Below, one piece after another: positions 22,122 through 34,193 of a stretch of 64,000 nucleotides of DNA. The stretch is taken from positions 1,915,001-1,979,000 of the forward strand of contig NC_090172.1 of assembly GCF_024679245.1 (NCBI RefSeq). Reading direction: 5' to 3'. Positions within the stretch are counted from its first letter, which is position 1; every line of letters begins with the position of its first letter. The DNA is from Pseudorasbora parva (lineage: Eukaryota; Chordata; Actinopteri; Cypriniformes; Gobionidae). Made by a program: the position numbers and the translations under genes. The notes under the pieces are model-generated. The model was not told where the DNA came from, ran no database searches, and saw only the letters and a list, made by a program, of their open reading frames with translations.

Positions 22122-22594
22122 AACCCATAGGCGCGTTTGGAATTTTTTAATAAATTAATTTTTGAAAGTGTGTAACTCAGGCCCTGTGTGCTCTAGGACC
22201 CTGCAGACACTTTGGGCTGCTTCCACTAAACAGTGGAAAAAAGTTTGTCTGTGTCATGTTGATGCCAGATTTATATGTCTCTCCCCTCACCATATACAGT
22301 GATATAAATGCAATATTCCAGTGTCATTAAATGAATTATATATGTTTGGAAAAGGCCAAACTGTCTGCAGGGTCCTAGAGCACACAGGGCCTGAGTTACA
22401 CACTTTTTGCGCCACATTTTTGGGGGGGTTATAACAGCTTAGACAACATATACTTACATGTTTATCACTTTTAGCAGTGTTTTATGTAACTTTAAAGGGT
22501 TTCCTGTAAAATGACACCAAAATTTTGAACCTAGACCACTGTATGTGTGTATGGGAAGCTTTTCAATTTGGGTCGGCCAAATCCAGGCGGAAAT
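21929..22594. mobile_element. Long foldback element
   Basis: The arms at about 21929-22235 and 22340-22594 are reverse complements: ATTTCCGCCTGGATTTGGCC against GGCCAAATCCAGGCGGAAAT at the outside, and CTCTAGGACCCTGCAGAC against its complement near the centre. A poly-C/poly-A run at about 22091-22122 interrupts the left arm. The two mirrored frames (… ISAWIWPTQIEK …) come from the same arm sequence and are not genes. Confidence 0.85.
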
Positions 22595-22599
22595 GACAC

Positions 22600-23620
22600 C
22601 AGAGTAATTTAGTGTAAATACATTACTGTGTGTAAAACAAATGCCAAAGTGATGCATATCTCCAGAAAGCAGAGACTCTATTTTTTTATTTTTTTATTTT
22701 TTTACAAATGTTTTACATAATATAATTCTTTGAACATTTCCATAAGATCGTGAAACCATAATAATAATAAAAAACATAACATAACAAGAACTAAAAATAA
22801 TAAAAAACAAAAAGAGAAGGGTATACGTGTGTACTCAAGTTAAAGATGAGGAGTTAAATTGTTTGTAAATGTCCATAGTTCTGGTTGCTTTGTCTTTGCG
22901 GATTGAGAGTCCACAAGTTTCAAAATAATCTTAGCCTTAAAATGGGAGATATTAGGAATTCTTTCAGACATTTACATTTGTGTATGTAGAACTTACCAAG
23001 TAATATTATAAGATTTAATAAAAAAGCATGACTCTTTTCTATATCTTTTTTGTCATAATAAAAAATAGCATCTCTTTTCATTATGTTAATTTTGGTTCCA
23101 CTTAACGTTTCGTATTCTTTTCAAAATCTTCTATCTATTTTCGCCTGGAACGAATAAAAGCTCCCCGTGCCAAATTTTCAGAGATATTGTCCAACTCAGA
23201 TTGTAATTTAATTAAAATTTTGAAATCAGCTTGTGATTGCTCAATCTTTTCAAAAATAGAAATTATTTCCTTAAGTATTCTATGTTGTCTCATTATTTTT
23301 TCCTTAGGTCATTCTTTTCCCCTTTTGATGGCCATATTACGGATCTGAAATGTGGTATAGTAGAGACTCTAAGCTTTCAAAAGGTACCAAATAAGACATC
23401 AGAGCTCCTCCTCAGACATTTAAAATTGAAAGTATATACGTGACGATGTCATTCTAGACCAGTGTACAGATCCACGGAGTTTAAGTGGTTAGAATACAAA
23501 AAATGACATGCTCCATACATTACAAACACATAAACACAATAAATATATAAACTTATTACACTAAGAGCATAAATAGGATAACTATGAATATTACTAAAAT
23601 AAGAACCCTTAATTTCATAA
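22600..23620. other. Intergenic, probable old LINE-related sequence
   Basis: T-rich start (about 22680-22705) followed by AT-rich sequence. It leads into a LINE C-terminal fragment on the minus strand at 23622, so part of it may be LINE 3' flank, but no domain is readable. Confidence 0.35.
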
Positions 23621-23621
23621 G

Positions 23622-23790
23622 TCATTTATTTAATAAACTAATGGCCGATGGTGTGAAGGATTTCTTAAAAATATTTATTTTTGCTATGTGTACCCTATAT
23701 CGTCTGCCTGACGGGAGTTTTTCAAATTCAGCTTGACGCCATATCTGGTGTAACAACAACAACAAAACATAATTTGACATATTTGCCTGA
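23622..23790 (-). pseudogene. LINE C-terminal fragment
   Basis: Minus-strand translation ends LPSGRRYRV ... FKKSFTPSAISLLN, the conserved C-terminal signature of several fish non-LTR retrotransposon polyproteins. The rest of the element is missing. Confidence 0.6.
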
Positions 23791-23858
23791 TGTAAGACTT
23801 TAATTCTGAAAACACGTGCTTGAACGCTGTTGAGTCTTCTGTCAGACACATTTCAGAT

Positions 23859-24970
<1,112 letters not shown>

Positions 24971-25046
24971 TTTCAGATCTGCTCAGATGACATGTTGTCA
25001 ATGTCATTAATTAAAATTAATAAAATTATTTACTTGAGTACAAGTA

Positions 25047-25819
25047 AGGGATAATGTCCACCCAGCCGGTTGTTATCGCAGAATAAACCCCTCAGAGTGA
25101 TCAGGACCCCGAGGCGAAGCGGAGCGTCACTCTGAAGGGGTTTATTCTGTGATAACAACCGGCTGGGTGGACATTATCCCGCTTATTACACGGCTACTAG
25201 TCTCAAATAAATTAGACACTAAATATTGTCTTGAGATTAAATATTTTATTAGCTCTTACGCAAAGCTTCCGCGAAGAAAAACAGTTCCAGACTGCTTTAA
25301 GCCTTTATCTATTGCTGCTAAATGTTGAGAATGAATGCTGAAAGGGTTAGTTCACCCAAAAATGAAACCAAGCCTATGATTTACTCACCCTCAAGTCATT
25401 ATAGGTGTTTATGACATTCTTCTGTCAGACGAATACAATCAGAGTTATATTTAAAAAGTCCAGGCTAACGTTAATCCCAGCAGTAGTTGTGTTTGAAGTC
25501 CATTAAATGCAGCTGTCCGTCAAATAACGTGCTCCACACGGCTCCGATGGGTTAATAGAGCCTTCTGATTCCAATCGATGCGTTTGTGTCAGAAAAATAT
25601 CCATATTTAAAACTTTATAAAGGAAACCCGCCTTGAAGTCTTCCATTGTAACCCACGGCTGTTTAAGCCACAAGATGGCGCCAGCGTTAAGCACAGAAGT
25701 AGAACCGGTCAAGATAACTCGCAGTACCCGGATGAGCGGCTGTTATCTGGGAATAACATACCGCTGTAATGCGTGATTGACCAATCAGAATCAAGTATTT
25801 CACAGAGCCGTGTAATAAG
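25047..25819. mobile_element. TIR element adjoining a near-perfect hairpin
   Basis: 25047-25180 forms a hairpin: GGATAATGTCCACCCAGCCG and onward is mirrored by CGGCTGGGTGGACATTATCC, arms about 58 bp with a GC-rich loop. It adjoins an element bounded by CTTATTACACGGCT (25182) and AGCCGTGTAATAAG (ending 25819). Inside are a fragment starting AGGGTTAGTTCACCCAAAAATG (about 25341) and a GACCAATCAGAATCAAGTAT segment. No transposase frame is present. Confidence 0.7.
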
Positions 25820-26560
25820 TAGAAGTAATATGACTCAAGTAACTAATTAAAAAAGTCCACAAGTGAGAGATTCTGGATGCGTCTCATTCGAAGGCATTTA
25901 ATTTCTCGTTTCAGAAAAGTAACCCTTAAATTGCGAACAAAGAAAGAAATCACAGTATTTTACACCTCACAAGCAATAACAGTTTATTTTATTATTGTTA
26001 CTTTTCTTAAATAAGACATACTTGATGACGTATTCAGCTTTCAAACGCGACCTCTGGAGGATGCAGCCTTCGAAATGAGATGCAGCTCAAAGATCATTTT
26101 AATAGAAGGATTAATGATATGCAATAGAAGTATTAAAGCGTATGGCATTCCAGGAAGTCCCTTATATGGACATCAGATATGGCTACGGCTGAATAACATG
26201 CAGAGATAGAGAGGTTTCTGATGAAACATGAAGACAATAAACACTCGACTGCGATAATATACCTGTGTTTATCTGTGATTTTTAAACTATATTGGGTATT
26301 TTCCAAAGAACTATGTTTAGGCCATATTTAATGACTGACGGGAGCCCACAGTTGCCATAATAACGAACTATTCTTTTATGTCCATCTGATTGACAGATAA
26401 ACCAAGGGCTCTTATTTCACTGTTGTTGCTAATGTTCAGGTTATTTTCAGTATTTCAGTTACAAAGTCTGCTTCGTACACTTACATTCACTAAAATAATG
26501 AAGCATTAGTGATACTGATTCAAAACATAATCGCCAGCGATTGAATGTGTCTTTGAACCA
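25820..26560. other. Intergenic, nothing recognised
   Basis: Mixed-composition sequence without open frames or visible terminal repeats. A (TG)n run follows at about 26581-26604, and a short AATAGTTCACCCAAAAATG fragment at about 26650-26668. Confidence 0.5.
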
Positions 26561-26580
26561 GTGATTGAACACAGCAAGCA

Positions 26581-26613
<33 letters not shown>

Positions 26614-26796
26614 CATGCCCGCGCATCTGCACATCGGATGCCTTAAAGGAATAGTTCACCCAAAAATGAAAATGGGATGTTTATCTGCTGACCTAGCCTG
26701 GATGCCAGCCGAATTTAGCCCCACCCACAAAATGTTTAGGTCGGGTAGTTCGGTCTGACCTCGCTCAATAGAGGAGTAATTATCGAACAGAAACTG

Positions 26797-27640
26797 TTCG
26801 GACCAATGAGATCATCAGGGCGGGCTTTAGCCGATGACGGACAGATGATCAACAGAAACTGACCAATGAGATCATCAGGGCGGGCTTTAGCTGATGACGG
26901 ACAGATGATCAACAGAAACTGACCAATGAGATCATCAGGGCGGGCTTTAGCCGATGACGGACAGATGATCAACAGAAACTGACCAATGAGATCATCAGGG
27001 CGGGCTTTAGCCGATGACGGACAGATGATCGACAGAAACTGACCAATGAGATCATCAGGGCGGGCTTTAGCCGATGACGGACAGATGATCGACAGAAACT
27101 GACCAATGAGATCATCAGGGCGGGCTTTAGCTGATGACGGACAGATGATCAACAGAAACTGACCAATGAGATCATCAGGGCGGGCTTTAGCCGATGACGG
27201 ACAGATGATCAACAGAAACTGACCAATGAGATCATCAGGGCGGGCTTTAGCCGATGACGGACAGATGATCGACAGAAACTGACCAATGAGATCATCAGGG
27301 CGGGCTTTAGCCGATGACGGACAGATGATCGACAGAAACTGACCAATGAGATCATCAGGGCGGGCTTTAGCTGATGACGGACAGATGATCGACAGAAACT
27401 GACCAATGAGATCATCAGGGCGGGCTTTAGCCGATGACGGACAGATGATCAACAGAAACTGACCAATGAGATCATCAGGGCGGGCTTTAGTCGATGACGG
27501 ACAGATGATCAACAGAAACTGACCAATGAGATCATCAGGGCGGGCTTTAGCCGATGACGGACAGATGATCAACAGAAACTGACCAATGAGATCATCAAGG
27601 CGGGCTTTAACCGATGATGGACAGATGATCAACAGTAACG
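26797..27640. repeat. 60-bp satellite, 14 monomers
   Basis: The monomer GACAGATGATCAACAGAAAC, TGACCAATGAGATCATCAGG, GCGGGCTTTAGCCGATGACG repeats with exact 60-bp spacing (GACAGATGATC near 26840, 26900 and so on to 27620). Few bases vary. Because 60 is a multiple of three and the frame lacks stops, the minus strand shows a 317-codon frame of 20-residue repeats. The variants include both silent and amino-acid-changing ones, so this is best taken as a by-product of the period. Confidence 0.97.
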
Positions 27641-27689
27641 TAATCATGCACGTCATCAAAGGGGCTTGGATTATATTTACTCGATACAC

Positions 27690-28340
27690 TGATACACATC
27701 TGATATTCTCACACTGTTCACCTTCACTGAAGACAGAATCAACTTTGTTTATGTGAATACTCCACTAAATGAGCATTTGGACATCCGTTTTCTTCCATTT
27801 TGCTCTAAACTATAAATCAGTGTTTAATAAATGCTGTGAAATCATTGAACTTCACGAGACTCTACAAGAGTGATTCCTGAAAGGCTTTCTGCAAAAACCC
27901 AAACACCTTTAAAAGAAGAAAAAAATCATCACTGACTTTCAGAGCTGCGACAGAAACGACTTTCCACTTCGAGGACCTTGATAGAAATGTAGTGGAGTAA
28001 AGAGGACGATATTTGTCTCTCAGATGGAGTGAAGTTAAAGTCAGAAGATTACAGAAAAAATAATACTCCAGTAAAGCACAGAGACTCAAACAGTGAACTT
28101 AAGTACAGGACTGGAGTAAATGAGCTGATACTGTCCAGCTCTGCAGCTTGTGGCTCTAAATTTCACGGTTAGATTCCGTCATCAACATGCATTATCGCAA
28201 TATAATTAAAATCTCTATCGTTTATATCGCCCATTACTAAACCGAAAAATTGATTTTAAGTTGTTGTCACAGCTGTTTCTTACAGCACGTGTTGTCTTTA
28301 AAACTCAAAATGGCCATTTGCACATTTAAGACACAAATGG
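27690..28340. other. Intergenic, nothing recognised
   Basis: No supported open frame, RNA gene or terminal repeat was seen. Confidence 0.5.
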
Positions 28341-28349
28341 GTCATCTTG

Positions 28350-28960
28350 AAGGAGATGTTTGAGCACAAAGACTCGGCCTTAGTGAGAAGAAAACTCCAC
28401 TGAGCATCCATATTGTGCAGACGTGTGGGGTCAAAGCAGGTCGGCCCTTAAACTCTCCGAACAGAAAGGCTGATGGAGACGCTTAAGGGCTTGGGCTCGG
28501 TGTCTTTAATGAGCTGCTGAACATTACAGCACCTGCTCTTGAAGCTCACGCATTCACAGACTCAAACTGCTCTAAAAACAATGCGAGTCCACAGAGTCGC
28601 AAGAGTCCGGCGGGAATGGCAGTAAAGATGTCGGCGGCAGTGATTTATAGGAACGCAGAGCCGCTTTCCACCTGCAATTGTGGACGTCTGGCAGGCTTTC
28701 GGCAGGTGTTGGTCAGGTTTGGGTGAGCCGACATGTTTCCTAAAAGCCTAGCGTCTCCCTGGATTCCCAGACCGTCCTCCAAAACCAGGCATTGCCCCGG
28801 CAACCAGCAATTGTATAGAAGATTCTTGGTTGTTCGTGTCGGGGTTCCCCCACTCTCCAGAGAAAAGAAGATTGTCGTCTATTCAGATCTGGTAATTAAG
28901 TGATGAACCCCTGAGCCATGTGTTCCTCACTGCTCCTCCAGATGTTCAGACAAACGGGTC
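28350..28960. other. GC-richer single-copy noncoding block
   Basis: Non-repetitive, higher GC than its surroundings, with no sustained frame on either strand. It contains CACCTGCAATTG and CAGGTGTTGG, including CACCTG/CAGGTG E-boxes of the type bound by Snail and bHLH factors. Candidate regulatory sequence by inference only. Confidence 0.3.
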
Positions 28961-29060
28961 GGTGAGGATAGTGACAGGGACAGAATTCCCTGCGTGGCAC
29001 TTCACAATCGTTAAAATAATCGTTTCTTCTTAGTTTTTTTCTAATCAGTTATGAACTTTA

Positions 29061-29443
29061 CACTGCAAAAAATGCTTTTCTTGCTTTTTGTCTTGTTTCT
29101 AGTCAAAACATCTAAAAATAGTAAAAAGTATTTACTAGACAAGCAAAAGTAATTGTCTTGTTTTGGGAAAGCAAAATAAAAAATACAATAATAAGCTAAA
29201 TTTGCTTGGGTAAGCAAAATCATTTTAAAACAAGATTATTTTTCTCACCCCATTGGCAGATTATTTATTTTATTTTAAGCAAAATCTCTCTTCATTTTGA
29301 GTTATTTTCCCCAAAACAAGACAATCACTTTTGCTTGTCTAGTAAATACTTCTTGTTTTAAGAATTGTTAGATGTTTGGACTAGAAACAAGACAAAAATA
29401 CTAAATAAGAAAAGCATTTTTTTTTTTTTTTTTTTTTGCAGTG
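29061..29443. mobile_element. Foldback MITE, CACTGCAAAAAATGC family (copy 1)
   Basis: Ends CACTGCAAAAAATGC and TTTTTTGCAGTG, with TA directly on both outer sides, fitting a Tc1/mariner-type target. The interior is mirrored: TTTACTAGACAAGCAAAAGT on one side and ACTTTTGCTTGTCTAGTAAA on the other. Other copies lie at 44428-44823, 49587-50045 and 62569-62948. Confidence 0.88.
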
Positions 29444-29581
29444 TAATTTAACATTATTAAAAAAATATTTTACCGTAAATTGAATGTAAACTGTTACAGT
29501 GTACACGTAATTATAACAATATAAACCTTTAAATTATACAGTTTTGAACTGTGAAATAGACAGTGAACTAAGTTCTGTCCC

Positions 29582-29693
29582 GTAAAACCTAAAATGTTGC
29601 TACTGTATTTTTTACACTAAAGTTATGGCAAACACAACTGCTGGGTTTTTTACCGTAAATGTTACGGGGATTTTTTTTTTTTACAGTGATTGG
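29582..29693 (+). repeat. Repeat block duplicated on the far side of a hAT element
   Basis: GTAAAACCTAAAATGTTGCT ... ATTTTTTTTTTTTACAGTGA is repeated at 30526-30625 in the same orientation. The two blocks flank the hAT insertion at 29717-30434. Confidence 0.75.
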
Positions 29694-29716
29694 TGGTTGT
29701 CAGTGTGTATCAAAGG

Positions 29717-30434
29717 CATGGGCGTCGGAACCATTGTGTGTGTGTGGGACAAGACCCACCCACTTTTTAAGACCAATGATATTGGACCCACTCACTTTTA
29801 TCGTCTCTAATTCAGTACATGTCTGCTTACTTTGACTACCCCTTAACCGAGAAACTTATTAAGAAACACATGTTAAACGCTTTATTTCCCCTTTTCTAAT
29901 ATTTTCAATTTTTTTTTATTGAAAATAAATACCTTTCCGATCTGATATGTGATGGGGAAAGGGAGTAGAGCGAGTGTGGCAAAAGGCGGATTCGAACCTC
30001 TGATCTCGATTTGCGTCAAAACTTAGTGCCATGTGTCTTACCCCTACTCTATACCCACGATGATTAATTTCAAGGATTTCTGTCATTTTGTCTGGCCCAA
30101 TCAATCGTTTAGTAAACGGCACTTTTTCTATCTGGACACGGAGCATAAAAAACATGCAACTTGTTCATTATCTGTGAAACTGTTGATTTCTATGGCAGTT
30201 AAATGAATATAGCCTTTTTATTAGACTATTGGTATTGACTGGTTTGAGGTCTTTTTTGGTATAAGAAAGGGATGTGGCCTAAAACGCACCATAATGCAGG
30301 AAATCACATCTATGAAATCATTTTTTTTCTGGGGGAGAACCTCCAGACCCCCCGCAAAACTATTTCCCCGCCTATCATATTTTGCCTTATCCGCTACTGA
30401 CCCACACTCTTTTTATTTGCTTCCGACGCCCATG
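29717..30434. mobile_element. hAT-type non-autonomous transposon carrying a tRNA-like box (718 bp)
   Basis: Ends CATGGGCGTCGGAA and TTCCGACGCCCATG are perfect inverted repeats, and ATCAAAGG flanks at 29709-29716 and 30435-30442 (8-bp duplication). Inside, on the minus strand at 29988-29998, is GGTTCGAATCC, a perfect pol III B box, preceded upstream by GAGTAGGGGTAAGAC, an A-box-like word. A tRNA-related sequence is therefore embedded. No transposase is present. Confidence 0.88.
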
Positions 30435-30525
30435 ATCAAAGGTGCATCACAGATATCAGTATTTCAATAGGTTTAGGTTCAGTTTACAAAATACGGCTAT
30501 TTACTGTAAATTTATCTCAAATCTG

Positions 30526-30625
30526 TAAAACCTAAAATGTTGCTACTGTATTTTTTACGGTAAAGTTCTGGCAACCTCAGCTGCTGTTTTTTTATGTAAA
30601 TTTTACAGGGATTTTTTTTACAGTG
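30526..30625 (+). repeat. Second copy of the repeat block at 29582
   Basis: Shares GTAAAACCTAAAATGTTGCT and TGCTACTGTATTTTTTAC with the first copy. They may be the two ends of one older element or a tandem duplicate. Confidence 0.7.
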
Positions 30626-31056
30626 AAGAAGCGTCAGTAAAGATGTGTGCATCTGTGATTTTTATTGCAAGGAGGAAATTTGCAATGCATTGTCCTCACT
30701 CATGCAAAGAAAGACATGTATTCATTTTGTACTCTTTTGTTGAGTGAATGGATTATTATTCCTGTCTGATCATGAAAACAAACTATGCTTATTGTAAGTT
30801 TGAAACATCCGTTCAAAAGCTTGGGATCTGTAAGATTTTAATGCTTTTAAAATAAGTCTCTTCTGCTCCCCAAGGCTGCATTTCTTTAATTAAAAATACA
30901 GTAAAAACTGTTAAAATTGTGAAATATTGCTCCAGTGTAAATCAGTTGTTTTCTATAAGAATATACTTTAAAGTTTAATTTATTCCTGTGATCAAAGCTG
31001 AATTTATCATCATTACTCCAGTCTTCAGTCTCACTTCACTTCACTTCACAAAAAAA

Positions 31057-31058
31057 AA

Positions 31059-31092
<34 letters not shown>

Positions 31093-31097
31093 TATAA

Positions 31098-31178
<81 letters not shown>
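31057..31178. repeat. (AAT)n and (AT)n microsatellites
   Basis: About 35 bp of AAT repeats, a short spacer, then about 75 bp of pure AT. Confidence 0.99.
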
Positions 31179-31189
31179 ATGTTAATATT

Positions 31190-31960
31190 TGGTACAGTAG
31201 CCTTTGTTTGAGGTAAGAGGTCAAACGTTTCCTGTAGTTTTTACCAGGTTTGCACTGCAGGAGGGATGTTGGCCCACTCCTCGACACAGATCTTCTCTAG
31301 ACCCGTCAGGTTTCTGGCCTGTCGCTGAGAAACACAGAGTTTGAGCCCCTCCAAAGATTCTCTATTGGGTTTAGGTCTGGAGACTGGCTAGGCCACACCA
31401 GAACCTTGATATGCTTCTTACAGAGCCACTCCTTGGTTATCCTGGCTGTGCTTCGGGTCATTGTCATGATGAAAGACCCAGCCTCGACCCATCTTCAATG
31501 CTCTAACTGAGGTTGTTCCCCAAAATCTCACAATACATGGCCCCGGTCATCTTCTCCTTAATACAGTGCAGTCGCACTGTCCCATGTGCAGAAAAACACC
31601 CCCACAGCATGATGCTACCACCATGGTATCATCTGGATCATCCAAATGGTCATTGGCAAACTTAAGACGGGCCTGGATGTGTGCTGGTTTAAGCAGGGGA
31701 CCCTTCCGTGCCATGCATAATTTCAAACCATGACGTCTTAGTGTATTAGGAACAGTAACCTTGGAAACCGTGGTCCCAGCTCTTTTCAGGTCATTGGTCA
31801 GCTTCTCCCGTGTAGTTCTGGGCTGATTTCTCACCTTTCTTAGGATCATTGAGACCCACGAGGTGAGATCTTGCATGAAACCTTTGTAGAAAGCTTTTGT
31901 AACATTGTACACATTTTTACTGTCACCTGTCAATTTTGACCAATTTAATGTACTCTTGAT
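31190..31960 (-). pseudogene. Tc1-like transposase relic (family B)
   Basis: On the minus strand, 31933-31547 encodes RKVRNQPRTTREKLTNDLKR, then NTLRRHGLKLCMARKGPLLK and ARLKFANDHLDDP, the linker between the DNA-binding and catalytic parts of Tc1 transposases. Further downstream, [16 protein letters not shown] and NYRKRLTS-like pieces of the C-terminus appear in other frames. The catalytic Asp/Glu blocks are deleted or shifted and several frame breaks exist, so it is inactive. Confidence 0.88.
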
Positions 31961-32060
31961 GAATACAAATTAACAAAATTTATATTTGTATTCATCAAGA
32001 GTACATTAAGTTTGTCAAAAGTTACAGGTGACAGTAAAAATGTGTATAATGTTTCACTCT
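31895..32060. repeat. Long palindrome at the start of the Tc1 relic
   Basis: ACACATTTTTACTGTCACCT ... AATGTACTCTTGATGAATAC is followed, after an AT-rich gap of about ten bases, by its complement GTATTCATCAAGAGTACATT ... AGGTGACAGTAAAAATGTGT. Arms are about 75-85 bp, centred near 31976. Confidence 0.88.
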
Positions 32061-32255
32061 AAAAATTTCTGAGTAAAAACAACCCAATGTTGGGTCAAAT
32101 ATGGACTAACCCAGCAGTTGGGTTGTTTTAACCCAGCGATTGGGTTGTCTTAAGCAAATATTTAACCCAACCGTGGGATTAAAACAACCCAATTGCTGGG
32201 TTAGTCCATATTTGACCCAACATTGGGTTAAAACGACCCAGCATTTTTTAGAGTG
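32055..32255. mobile_element. Foldback MITE, CACTCTAAAAA / TTGGGTT family (copy 1)
   Basis: Ends CACTCTAAAAA and TTTTTAGAGTG. The interior is self-complementary, built from AACCCAA/TTGGGTT words such as CAACCCAATGTTGGGTCAAA and its complement. Confidence 0.85.
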
Positions 32256-32605
32256 TACAAAAGCTTTCTATTTCAGAGAAATAATATTCTATTCGAAGAA
32301 TCTTGAATTTTTGGACACAACTATTGATATTAATCATAAATGTGTGTTGATCATAAATCCTCATATGAGAGTGATTAGTGAAGGATCATCTGACTGGAGT
32401 AATGATGATATCAGACTGGAGTAATGATGATAAACTCAGCTTGGATCACAGGAATAAATCACACTTTACACTCAAAAAATGATTTTATGATGCTGTTCAC
32501 TTACTTTAAGCAATTCATCTTGATTTAACACCTTTACATCAGGTTTATGGTTCAAATGCGATCGTGTTTTGTTATTTTGACTTGAAACCGTGACTCTTTC
32601 ACATA

Positions 32606-32824
32606 CACTCTAAAAAATTCTGGGGGGAAAAACAACCCAATGTTGGGTCAAATATGGACTAACCCAACAATTGGGTTGTTTTAACCCAGCGATTGGGTTG
32701 TCTTAAGCAAATATTTAACCCAACTGCAGGATTAAAACAACCCAATAGCTGGGTTAAACAACCATATTGCTAGTCCATATTTGACCCAACATTGGGTTAA
32801 AACAACCCAGCAATTTTTAGAGTG
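32606..32824. mobile_element. Foldback MITE, CACTCTAAAAA / TTGGGTT family (copy 2)
   Basis: Same ends and interior as copy 1. TA lies directly on both sides, consistent with a Tc1/mariner-type duplication. Confidence 0.88.
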
Positions 32825-33178
32825 TAACTTGATGTTTTTATTTTCAGATAACATGTTTTAAAGTAACCCCAACAAGGAGGACTTTCACTTTCCATCATGC
32901 TTTGCAAAGGGTCTGAATTCGGGGAGTAAATGTTTATAAAGTGCTATTTTATGCGTTTCTAACAAGATGAGAAAATGGAGAGACTTTTTAATGTTTAATG
33001 TTCTGTTATGTTAATTAAAAAACGTTAAGTAAATCCAACATATCATTTTTTGAGTGTACTAGAAAACAGCTGATTTACACTGGAGTCATATTTCATGTTT
33101 TTAACAGTTTTTACTGTATTTTTAATAAAAATAAATGCAGCCTTGGTGAGCAGAATATTACAGATCCCAAACTGTATA

Positions 33179-33312
33179 CACTCTAAAAAATGTTGGGTTA
33201 AAAACAACAAAGATGGGTTGAAATGGACAAACCTAGCAATTGTGTTGTTTTAAGCAAACATTTAACCCAATTGCTGGGTTTGTCCATTTTCAACCCAACA
33301 TTTTTTAGAGTG
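33179..33312. mobile_element. Foldback MITE, CACTCTAAAAA / TTGGGTT family (copy 3)
   Basis: Shorter copy with the same ends. The left flank is TA and the right flank TC, a likely single change. Confidence 0.82.
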
Positions 33313-33319
33313 TCTATAA

Positions 33320-34190
33320 TAACAATTGTTCACTGTTGTGAAAATGATAAATAGCATAAAATCTCAAAATACACAACTGATATGTATACATTACAGATAT
33401 GGAATGAATAAATGTGTGCAAATAAATACAAATGTAGGGGATTTATAGAGTTTAAAAACGTCTTCTTCAGTCAGTATTTCAGGGGGAAGCCTCTGATGGC
33501 ACAGGAAGCCTTTGCTTGTGTTTGACTAAAAAAAAGACTGAAAATCCCAGCCGGTTCAGAGCCACAGCGCCCTCTGCCTGCAGCTGCGCATGACACCAGA
33601 TCCTGCTCCTGATTACTGATTTATTCTCAATCCAGCATTCTCAAAAGTCATTTTAAAAGCCTACATATTAAGATACATATTAAGTTAATGAACCCTTCCA
33701 TGCATGCATTATGACAACCTCATTCGGGATTTTTTGCTCTCATGGCAGGAAAAACAATTTGAATTTATTACACATATTTTTCAGAGCTTTTCAGATGTCC
33801 ACTTGAGTGGACCGTATGCATTTTTGGTTTTAACTGAAGAGACGCTGTATTAAACATAATTGAGAAATAATAACACAAAAGGTCAAAAGTGGACTATTGA
33901 AATAAAATGTAACCTACCTTTTTTCCAGAAAGCAGGTTATTTGACAGACCCGGGTATGTTTAAGAATAACTAAGCTGATAACCTCAACTTTCGGTTCCAA
34001 AAACGGAGGTAACTTTGGGGATGCGTAAGTAATGTGTTGTGTGTTAACCAGGAACATACATTTTGGAACCAGCATTCCTTGAGTAAAGAAGGTTTGGGTA
34101 AATCAATCGGGAGTTTGTATGTGACAGTAAGTAAATCTTGCTTTCTGGAATACCCCCCAGTAATCCATAAAACACAACAGGCTAACATAA
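33320..34190. other. Intergenic, small TIR fragment only
   Basis: TTCCAGAAAGCAGG near 33924 and CTTGCTTTCTGGAA near 34137 are inverted and may bound a small degraded element. Otherwise nothing is seen. Confidence 0.4.
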
Positions 34191-34193
34191 CAT

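Noticed and set aside
26736..27689. 317-codon minus-strand open frame with 20-residue repeats
   Set aside because: It follows from a 60-bp satellite with no stop in that frame. Monomer variants include replacement changes, and there is no signal of a start context, domain or splice structure.
29930..30060. A functional tRNA gene on the minus strand
   Set aside because: The B box is perfect but the A box and the arms do not fold as a complete cloverleaf by eye. It is more likely a SINE-like remnant inside the hAT element.
32055..33312. Telomere-like repeats (TTGGGT words)
   Set aside because: The words are arranged as inverted pairs within MITEs and are not TTAGGG arrays.
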